DNA of 22,128 nt. Source: DAOPXV01 sp035352535 (GTDB taxonomy: Bacteria; Muiribacteriota; UBA9980). The DNA is taken from the NCBI GenBank assembly GCA_964545075.1, contig CAZJFS010000066.1, forward strand, positions 1-22,128, written 5' to 3'. The stretch's first letter is position 1, and each line of letters opens with the position of its first letter. This document shows positions 8,357 through 15,014 of the stretch, piece by piece. The notes under the pieces are model-generated. The model was given only the letters and a program-made list of their open reading frames with translations. It was not told the origin of the DNA and ran no database searches. Both the position numbers and the translations under genes were made by a program.

Positions 8357-9798
8357 GACCATGGTTTATAATTGACGTCCGGCTTAAATGTTGAGGCTTT
8401 TTCAGAAAATTTTATGTCGCAGACGGCGAGGACCTCGCCGTCCGCGCCGCATATTACGGGTATCGAATTTCTTATTTCGGCCGGGACTTTTTCGTTGGAT
8501 AAAATATCCGAAACTTTTTGAGACAAACCTTTCATTCCGGCTGTTTTCATTCTGTCGCCGCTGACAAGGCTTCTTATGACGAGCGGGATTTTTATTCCGG
8601 GCTCGAATATAATAAAAATCGAGTATTTTTCCCTGTTCAACGACGTTTTGTTTTCGGAGTATTTTTCGAGTTTGAAGATGAATTTGAACCGGTTGATCGT
8701 TATTTCGATTTCTTTTCCTGAAGGAATTTCGAAGCTTGTTTTATCACCGGGTGAAAAATTCGCGCTTAAAGGCCGCCTGGTTATAACTATTTTTTCCTGG
8801 ATCTTTTTGAAGCGTTTCGCCGGATCGTATAAGCAACTACGATAAATGTAAAGGCGGCCTTTTTGTATTTCGAATTGTTCCCGGCCTTTGCCTTCGGCGA
8901 ATTTTACTATCATGCCGAGCGAGCCGAAATTAATTTCAGCCGGGTCGAAGCCAAGTTTTTTTATGGCGTATAGCACGGCCCTGTTTTTAACCGCCGGATG
9001 GACGGATGCGAGGCCCGATCCATTGAAGCTGCATGACATATCGCCGTCGAAACAAAAATTCTTATTCACGAGCTTTTTTGCTTCAGAGTCTATGAAATTA
9101 TTTTCCGTTTTTTGAATATTCTGAAAATTAGATATTTTTTCGAGAAAATTAGGCGAAAACTTTTTAAGCGCCGGAATGATCTTGCGCCTGACGAAATTTC
9201 GCTCGTATTTGACGTCCTTATTAGTGGAATCAGTGGAATGAACGAGCCTGTTTTCGCGGGCGTATTTTTTTATATCTTCCTTTGACGCGAATAAAAGGGG
9301 CCTTATGACGCATCCTTTATATATATCCTTAATTCCGGCGAGAGACGAGGGCGAGCCGCCCTTTAAAAGTTTTAATACCAGGGTTTCAGCGGAATCGTCA
9401 AGATGATGCGCGGTGGCGGCTTTTGAGAACCCTTCCTCGCTCATCTTTTTGAGCAGGAGTATGTATCGCCGGTCCCTGGCCTCTTCTTCTACGGATCTCT
9501 TCGATTTTTTCGCCGCTGAAACTATATCGGCCGATTCAAGATATAATGGCGCGCCGTATTTTTCACAATTTTTTTTGATCAGCGCCATCTCTTTTTCTAT
9601 GGCGGCTTTACTCCTTATACCGTGGTTCAAGTAAAAGGCGGCCACGCGTATTTTCAATGTCCTGGAAAATTTAGACAGCAGATAGAGAAGGCATGTGGAA
9701 TCCAATCCGCCCGAATAGGCCAGCAGGATGGAATCGCCTTCGCTGATAAGCTCTTTAACGCTCTTTAAAAAATTAATCTCGAAAATGTTATGCGGCAT
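8320..9798 (-). CDS. tilS: tRNA(Ile)-lysidine synthetase TilS
   Basis: TilS attaches lysine to C34 of the CAU-anticodon isoleucine tRNA, so that it reads AUA instead of AUG and is charged with Ile. At 492 residues it is a full-length, two-part form. The N-type ATP pyrophosphatase domain has the PP-loop SGGLDS at 29-34, the family motif AHHLDDSAET at 130-139, and the later DSTNKDVKYERNFVRR region that contacts ATP and tRNA. The C-terminal substrate-binding domain is present (GDRMK followed by a KGLSQKVSDILSNEKVP stretch). It starts at ATG with an AGGTGA site, 12 bp after the nitroreductase gene, and is last in its operon. The role fits this genome, where AUA is the preferred Ile codon. The gene runs 37 bp into the 3' end of the amylase gene on the opposite strand. 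Confidence 0.95.
   Translation of the reverse strand: MPHNIFEINFLKSVKELISEGDSILLAYSGGLDSTCLLYLLSKFSRTLKIRVAAFYLNHGIRSKAAIEKEMALIKKNCEKYGAPLYLESADIVSAAKKSKRSVEEEARDRRYILLLKKMSEEGFSKAATAHHLDDSAETLVLKLLKGGSPSSLAGIKDIYKGCVIRPLLFASKEDIKKYARENRLVHSTDSTNKDVKYERNFVRRKIIPALKKFSPNFLEKISNFQNIQKTENNFIDSEAKKLVNKNFCFDGDMSCSFNGSGLASVHPAVKNRAVLYAIKKLGFDPAEINFGSLGMIVKFAEGKGREQFEIQKGRLYIYRSCLYDPAKRFKKIQEKIVITRRPLSANFSPGDKTSFEIPSGKEIEITINRFKFIFKLEKYSENKTSLNREKYSIFIIFEPGIKIPLVIRSLVSGDRMKTAGMKGLSQKVSDILSNEKVPAEIRNSIPVICGADGEVLAVCDIKFSEKASTFKPDVNYKPWSYLLSGSFIKNL
8340..8384. other. GC-rich inverted repeat in the convergent gene overlap
   Basis: The 8-bp arms AGCCGGAC (8340-8347) and GTCCGGCT (8377-8384) are perfect reverse complements separated by 29 nt. 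The repeat spans the amylase stop codon and lies inside the tilS C-terminal coding region. No T-run follows on either strand, so it is at best a weak bidirectional stop or a transcript 3'-end structure. Confidence 0.35.
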
Positions 9799-9810
9799 AA
9801 AAAATCACCT

Positions 9811-10686
9811 TTATTTTATGTATGTTACGCTCAGCGGCTCGCGCGAAACTGTCCTTTTAAAAGTAACCGCCGGATATCCGAGCGTTATCGCGTTATATAT
9901 GTTATGGCTTCCGGGTATTTTCAAAAATTTTTGTATGTCGCGCGACTGCTCGGCCGCCTTGAGCAAAAATCCGTTTATGCACGTCCCTATCCCGAGGCTT
10001 TCGGCGGCATATATCATGTTTAAAAGCGCGTAATCGCAATCGTCTTTAGGAAGCGGCCCGCTATTCGCCGAATGGGTAACTAAAACCGCCGGCGCGTGAT
10101 AAAAAAGATAGTCCGTTCCGTTCATCCAGTATTCGAACGCCTGGTCGAACAATTTACTGTTCGCTTCGATCGTTTTAACGACCGCCCTGCCTGCGGCCAG
10201 CGTAAATCCGAATTTAGTCATGGGGTTTGAAACTATTTTAACGAGGCGTTTATAAAATTTGAACGTAAGCTCCGCTAGTTTTTGGATCTTTTCGCCCTCC
10301 ACTATCACCGCGTTGACGCTCTGTTTGTTTTTGGCGGTAGGAGAATAACGGCCGGCGTTCAATATTTTCGCCATTATTTCGCCGGGTATCCGCTCGTTTT
10401 TATAATTTCTGCAGCTTCTTCTGCTTCTGATCAGGTTCATCGTTTTATCGTAGTCGGGTATTTCATTACGCTCTATTATTTTGCATTCGGGAAAGTTCAC
10501 GTTATCGTTCGAGACCGCGTCGGCCGGACACACGGCCACGCAATGACCGCATTTCATGCATTCGAGCATTATTTCGCCGTCTATATCCGGCGCGGCGTTT
10601 TTTTCCTTTTGAAAGAAGATGCCGCTTTTACAGACCATGACGCATTTACCGCATTTCACGCATTTTAATTTATCCACGTTTATCAA
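9811..10686 (-). CDS. ferredoxin-nitroreductase fusion (2x[4Fe-4S] plus FMN nitroreductase domain)
   Basis: This 291-residue protein joins an electron-transfer module to a flavin reductase. Two CxxCxxCxxxC motifs at Cys9/12/15/19 and Cys43/46/49/53 bind two [4Fe-4S] clusters, although Pro follows the last cysteine only in the second motif. A nitroreductase-type FMN fold follows from about residue 82, with an RSRRS phosphate-binding stretch at 87-91, the YSPTAKN segment at 114-120, and a GIGTCINGF segment near the C-terminus. Such fusions occur in anaerobes and are thought to pass low-potential electrons to the FMN; the substrate is unknown. The start is TTG at 10686, preceded by a GAGGGG ribosome site located inside the end of the upstream gene, only 2 bp after its stop. 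The tight spacing suggests translational coupling with the HI0933-type flavoprotein. Confidence 0.88.
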   Translation of the reverse strand: MINVDKLKCVKCGKCVMVCKSGIFFQKEKNAAPDIDGEIMLECMKCGHCVAVCPADAVSNDNVNFPECKIIERNEIPDYDKTMNLIRSRRSCRNYKNERIPGEIMAKILNAGRYSPTAKNKQSVNAVIVEGEKIQKLAELTFKFYKRLVKIVSNPMTKFGFTLAAGRAVVKTIEANSKLFDQAFEYWMNGTDYLFYHAPAVLVTHSANSGPLPKDDCDYALLNMIYAAESLGIGTCINGFLLKAAEQSRDIQKFLKIPGSHNIYNAITLGYPAVTFKRTVSREPLSVTYIK

Positions 10687-10688
10687 GT

Positions 10689-11957
10689 TTAAAACCCCTC
10701 ACGCCGTTTTTTGATAGATTTAAAAGCCGACCTTGCCGTCGCCGCGGCCTGCTGGATGTTGAATCCTCCGCAGCCCCCGGTATAATCGAGCGCTTCTCCG
10801 ATAATATATAAATTTTTATGAATATTCGATTCGAACGACGAAGGTTCGATTCCGCCGCAATCGCATCCGCCGATGGAAACCTGAGCTTCCCTGAAGGACA
10901 TAGTGGATTCGACCGGGATCCTGAACGATTTAAAACGCCTGTAAATTTCAAGCGCGTCAAGCGCCTGCAATTTAGACTCTATTTTAATATCTCCATTGAA
11001 GCATTCGCCGATCAATACTTTTAAAAGCCTGTGGTTGAGTACGCCCCCGAAAACGTCGAGCGCGTTTTTTTTATCGGACGCGTTGAAGATCGCTTCGAAG
11101 TATTTTTCATTCATATTTTTTTCAGGAAAAAAATCAACCGTTAATTCCGGTTTTTCAGATCCCGCGAGCGCCATCGAAATGAAATTGCTCGCGTATAAAA
11201 CGTTCGGGCCGGATATTCCATAATCGGTGAAAAGAATTTCGCCGTTTCGTTTGAAGGATTTTTTGAAGGAAAGGCAGACCTCGGATTTTATTCCGGAGAG
11301 CTCGTGCAGCGAGGATTTTTTCGTCTTCAACGGAACTATGCCGGGGGACATCCGGGTTATGCCGTGGCCCAGGCCCTTCAATATAGAAAAGGCCGAACCG
11401 TCAGTTCCAAGCTGCGGATAAGCCGATCCGCCCGCCGCGAAGACGAGGATATCCGCGTGGGCCTTATATTCGAGATCGCTTTCCCTTTCGCGCCATGAGA
11501 TTGAAAACCCTTCGCCGGTTTTGTTTTTGACGGCCGACGAAACGCACGAGCCGAGCCTTACATCCAGACAGTTTGAATTAAAGCCCTTTTCGAGGAACCA
11601 CGAGACCGTTCGGGCGGAATTCGTATATGGGAAAAGCCTTCCGTATTCATCCGAATAGGACGGTATGCCGGAGCGCGAAAGAAATTCGGCCAGGTCGAAG
11701 CCGGACATGGCTTCAAAGGCTTTTTCCTTCCATTCATTCGTCGCGGAAAAAGAAAAATATTCTTTTTTTATAATATTTAAATTCGAAAAATTACACCTTC
11801 CGTTGCCTGAAGCGTCGATCTTTCTGAAGGGCTTTATATTTTTTTCGAGGACGATTATTTTTATTTTTGAAAAAGCGCGCGACTCTTTTAAATAACTCAA
11901 AAGAAATCCGGCGGCGCTTCCCGAGCCTATTACGGCTATATCGTATCTTTTTTCCAT
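10689..11957 (-). CDS. HI0933/YhiN-family FAD-dependent oxidoreductase
   Basis: This 422-residue flavoprotein has an N-terminal Rossmann FAD site (GSGSAAG at 11-17, Glu39 at the end of strand 2) and the family signature SGNGRCNFSN at 50-59. The C-terminal motif GEALDYTGGCGGFNIQQA contacts FAD and is typical of the HI0933 family. Reactions of this family are mostly undefined; members have been tied to aminoacetone oxidation and bile-acid reduction, and I cannot choose between them. It is the first gene of an operon with the ferredoxin-nitroreductase and tilS. Its start must be at 11957, because the FAD motif lies only 10 residues in, yet there is no Shine-Dalgarno sequence and the -10 box ends 7 nt before the ATG, so the message appears leaderless or nearly so. 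Confidence 0.9.
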   Translation of the reverse strand: MEKRYDIAVIGSGSAAGFLLSYLKESRAFSKIKIIVLEKNIKPFRKIDASGNGRCNFSNLNIIKKEYFSFSATNEWKEKAFEAMSGFDLAEFLSRSGIPSYSDEYGRLFPYTNSARTVSWFLEKGFNSNCLDVRLGSCVSSAVKNKTGEGFSISWRERESDLEYKAHADILVFAAGGSAYPQLGTDGSAFSILKGLGHGITRMSPGIVPLKTKKSSLHELSGIKSEVCLSFKKSFKRNGEILFTDYGISGPNVLYASNFISMALAGSEKPELTVDFFPEKNMNEKYFEAIFNASDKKNALDVFGGVLNHRLLKVLIGECFNGDIKIESKLQALDALEIYRRFKSFRIPVESTMSFREAQVSIGGCDCGGIEPSSFESNIHKNLYIIGEALDYTGGCGGFNIQQAAATARSAFKSIKKRREGF

Positions 11958-11964
11958 GGATGAT

Positions 11965-11993
11965 ATGATAACTTAAAATTTAAAATATGTCAA
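11965..11993 (-). promoter_or_regulatory. near-consensus sigma-70 promoter of the flavoprotein-nitroreductase-tilS operon
   Basis: On the minus strand a perfect TTGACA (11993-11988) is followed after exactly 17 bp by TATCAT (11970-11965), five of six matches to TATAAT. Transcription should begin at about 11958-11959, one or two bases before the ATG at 11957. Confidence 0.75.
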
Positions 11994-12052
11994 AAAGTAT
12001 TGTTTTTTCAATAAAAAATTGATAATATTAGGAAAAAAACAAGAGGAACCCT

Positions 12053-12607
12053 ATGAAGAAGATATCTGAAAAAGTATTGTTCAGGGGCAAATGGCTCGCT
12101 TTTAAGGAAAACATATTCGTTACCAAGGAAGGACGCGAGGTTCGCTGGGAATGCGTCGAACGCAAAAACAGCAAAAGCGTCGTGGTGATCGTGCCGAGGC
12201 TTATGCCTTCCGAACGCTTTGTTCTTATAAAACAATACCGTCCGGCGCTTGAAAATTATATAATAGGCTTTCCGGCCGGGTTAGCCGGAACGGATGATAT
12301 TAAAAGAGAGGCGCTGAAGGAGCTATACGAGGAAACCGGTTATACCGGCGGCGAGGTCAAGTTAAGTCCGCCGTTGAAGCTGAATCCGGGGACCATAAAT
12401 GACACCGTATACGTCGCGAACGTCGATATAGACGAGAATGCGCCTGAAAATCAAAACCCTCCGCAACATCTTGAATCTACCGAAATTATAGATGTAGTCA
12501 TAAAGAAAAAGGACGAATTGAAGGAATTCGTGACGTCCGAGATAGAAAAGGGAGTTTCAGTCGGCGGCGGATTTTATTACACTTTTTTCGGCCTTTCCGG
12601 CTTTTAG
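12053..12607 (+). CDS. Nudix hydrolase, ADP-ribose-pyrophosphatase type
   Basis: This 184-residue protein matches ADP-ribose/nucleotide-sugar pyrophosphatases, which split nucleoside diphosphates linked to another group. The supporting pattern is a beta-rich N-terminus, QYRPALE before the box (61-67), and a Nudix helix ending KELYEETGY (89-97). The box departs from the canonical form: the loop between Gly76 and the helix appears one residue short, the first Glu is Asp81, and the Arg of REU is Lys89. The metal-binding Glu90, Glu93 and Glu94 are kept, so activity is plausible. The ATG has an AGAGGA site 6 nt upstream. A weak promoter (TTGTTT at 12000, TAATAT at 12023) precedes it. The gene stands alone: it is divergent from the flavoprotein operon, and its TAG overlaps the TAA of the convergent Clp gene. 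Confidence 0.85.
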   Translation: MKKISEKVLFRGKWLAFKENIFVTKEGREVRWECVERKNSKSVVVIVPRLMPSERFVLIKQYRPALENYIIGFPAGLAGTDDIKREALKELYEETGYTGGEVKLSPPLKLNPGTINDTVYVANVDIDENAPENQNPPQHLESTEIIDVVIKKKDELKEFVTSEIEKGVSVGGGFYYTFFGLSGF

Positions 12608-15003
12608 GCGTCCGGCACTATCGACAGATATTCGTCGGCGCAGCTCACTTTCCATGAACTGCCGCGCGCCATCCGGCCGTTCAGGATAAGCCGGGATATT
12701 GGCGCTTCGACCATACGTTCGACGGTTCTTCTGAGTTCGCGGACGCCGTATTCCTCGCTGTAACCGGAATTGGCTATTACCCGTTCCGACATTTTGTCGA
12801 AACGGAGAACGGCGCCATACTGATTTCTTAAATTTTCAATTATGCTATTTAAAATAGGCCTTAAAATTTCAATAACGTCCTCTTCGCCGAGTTTTTTAAA
12901 AAAGATCATTTCATTTATGCGATTTATGAATTCGGGCCTGAATTTTTTAGTGACTTCCCTTATTAACAGACCTTTTTCGTTTCCCGTTCCAGCGGACGTC
13001 GTTTGATTGGCCGGGGCTATATTAGACGTCATTATGAATATGGCGTTTTTAGCGTCGGCCGTCTTTCCTTTTGAATCCGTTATCCGGCCCTCGTCAAACA
13101 ACTGAAGGAATATGTCGAATACGCGCGGATGCGCTTTTTCTATCTCGTCTAAAAGAACCACCGAATAAGGCGCGTTTCTGAGTTTTCCCGTCAATTGGCC
13201 CTCTTCGCCATGGCCGATATATCCGGGCGGCGGGCCCGTGAGCTTTGAAACGCTGTGCTCTTCCATGAATTCGGACATATCCAGGCGTATTATATTCGAA
13301 CGGCTTCCGAATAAAAATTCAGCCATAGAGCTTGCCAGTTCAGTTTTTCCGACGCCGGTCGGGCCGAGAAACATAAACACCGCGAGGGGCCCGCTTTTTT
13401 TACCCAGGCCGGCATGCGACATCAATATTCTCTGGCATACCGCATCTATAGCTTCATTCTGGCCTTTTATACGCGAACTTAAAAAGTCCTGGAGTTTTAA
13501 GATTCTTGAGTTATGTCCTTTTTCGAAATGCCCGCGGACGATGTCGAGCGGTATTTTTATTTTATTTGAAAGCGTTCTGGCTATATCCGATTCGCCTATG
13601 ACGGTATTTTTATTTTTGAAACCGTCGCTTTTACGGGCTTCATCGGGCGAATTAACGCTCTGGCCGGGACCCATCATGCTAAGTTCGGGTATATTAGCCG
13701 AAGCGCATGTTTTATCGAGAAGGTCTATGGCCTTGTCCGGAAAATTATGGTCCGCGTCGAATTTATCGGAAAGCTCCACGGCCGCGTTTATAGCCTCTTC
13801 GGTTATCGTTATATTATGGTGCTTCTCAAATTTTTTAATCAGGCCTTTTAATATTTCGATAGTTTCCGCCGGGCTTGAGGGATTTAGTATCACTTTTTCG
13901 AAACGCCGTTCCAGCGCCGTATCCGATTCGAAATACCGCCTGAATTCATCGAGCGTCGTAGCGCCGATGCACCGGATGGATCCGTTGGCGAGGGCCGGCT
14001 TTAAAAGATTGGCGGCGTCTATGCTGCTGCCTTCGACGCGTCCGGCGCCGACGAGATTATGTATCTCGTCTATGAAAAGAATTATCTCGGGGTGAGCCGA
14101 AGCCTCGCGTATCATGCGCTCGATCTTTTCCTCGAACTCGCCGCGGTATTTAGTCCCGCTGATGAGGCTTCCTATGTTTATTTCGATTATCCGCTTTCCG
14201 CCGAGTATATGCGGGTCCTTGCCTTCGGCTGTTCTGACGGCCAGAGCTTCCACCATAGCTGTTTTTCCGCATCCGGCGGGTCCGACCACTACGGGATTGT
14301 TCTTTAAATTTCTGGCGAGTATCTGGATGAGCTGCAATAATTCGTTTCTTCTGCCTATGAAGGGGCCGATTTTTCCTTCCCTGGCTTCGCGCGTCAGGTC
14401 GCGCCCGTAATAATCCAGCGTCGGAGTGGCGGCGCTCTCGTTTTCGCGCTTGGGCTCGATTTTTATATTTTCGGACTTTACTTTTTCGAATTTTTTGAAG
14501 AATTCCGACCCGCCTTCTATTGATGAAATGACCGCTTCAAGGACTTTGGCGGTTGTAATATAAGCTTCTTCGAATGTTTCGGATATTATCTTTCCGGGCC
14601 TGTCTAAAATCGCCGCGAGAATATGGATGCATGAAACTTCAAAATATTTGCCGGCGAATGCTTCGGCGTGCTCGAAAGATTCTTTACATCCGGCGCTTCT
14701 GTGAATTATCTTCTTTTCGTGCTTATAGTTCCCGTCGCCTAACTTTTCCCTGATTCTCCTTCTTAGAGTAACGGTTTGAAGTCTGAAGGAACCGAAGATG
14801 GCGTCTATGGCTTTTTTTTCGAATTCCAGCATTTCGCCGGCCGCTGGTCCGGCCGCGTCTTTTTTAGGGTCTAAAAATATCTTTTCAAGGCTTAATACCG
14901 CTATTAAAAGATGTTCTTTTTCGATATTGGCGTGGTTAGTGAACGCCGCTTCGTTAGCCGCTATATTCCACGCGGCTTCCGCGATAGGGGAAAGTTCCTT
15001 CAT
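12604..15003 (-). CDS. double-AAA+ Clp-type unfoldase without middle domain or evident ClpP-docking loop
   Basis: This 799-residue HSP100 protein should thread proteins through a hexameric pore. A two-repeat Clp N-domain covers about 1-160. AAA-1 has Walker A GPAGCGKT (241-248), Walker B ending LFIDE (309-313), pore Tyr286 in KYRG and arginine fingers near 366-367. AAA-2 has Walker A GPTGVGKT (548-555), Walker B LLDE (617-620), pore Tyr595 in GYIG, sensor 1 near 658-661 and sensor 2 in GVREL (753-757). Between the modules there is only a short Ser/Gly/Pro-rich linker (about 440-485), so the ClpB coiled-coil domain is missing. After sensor 1, where ClpA and ClpC carry IGL/IGF to bind ClpP, no such tripeptide is visible (the segment reads NEKGLLI). 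It is 11 bp after the kinase gene; its AAGGTGATG ribosome site touches the kinase stop, so the two are coupled. Confidence 0.93.
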   Translation of the reverse strand: MKELSPIAEAAWNIAANEAAFTNHANIEKEHLLIAVLSLEKIFLDPKKDAAGPAAGEMLEFEKKAIDAIFGSFRLQTVTLRRRIREKLGDGNYKHEKKIIHRSAGCKESFEHAEAFAGKYFEVSCIHILAAILDRPGKIISETFEEAYITTAKVLEAVISSIEGGSEFFKKFEKVKSENIKIEPKRENESAATPTLDYYGRDLTREAREGKIGPFIGRRNELLQLIQILARNLKNNPVVVGPAGCGKTAMVEALAVRTAEGKDPHILGGKRIIEINIGSLISGTKYRGEFEEKIERMIREASAHPEIILFIDEIHNLVGAGRVEGSSIDAANLLKPALANGSIRCIGATTLDEFRRYFESDTALERRFEKVILNPSSPAETIEILKGLIKKFEKHHNITITEEAINAAVELSDKFDADHNFPDKAIDLLDKTCASANIPELSMMGPGQSVNSPDEARKSDGFKNKNTVIGESDIARTLSNKIKIPLDIVRGHFEKGHNSRILKLQDFLSSRIKGQNEAIDAVCQRILMSHAGLGKKSGPLAVFMFLGPTGVGKTELASSMAEFLFGSRSNIIRLDMSEFMEEHSVSKLTGPPPGYIGHGEEGQLTGKLRNAPYSVVLLDEIEKAHPRVFDIFLQLFDEGRITDSKGKTADAKNAIFIMTSNIAPANQTTSAGTGNEKGLLIREVTKKFRPEFINRINEMIFFKKLGEEDVIEILRPILNSIIENLRNQYGAVLRFDKMSERVIANSGYSEEYGVRELRRTVERMVEAPISRLILNGRMARGSSWKVSCADEYLSIVPDA

Positions 15004-15014
15004 TTCATCACCTT

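Noticed and set aside
13238..14095. 285-codon open frame antisense to the clp gene
   Set aside because: It lies wholly inside the clp coding region opposite both AAA+ modules, has no ribosome site or recognisable domain, and is a composition shadow.
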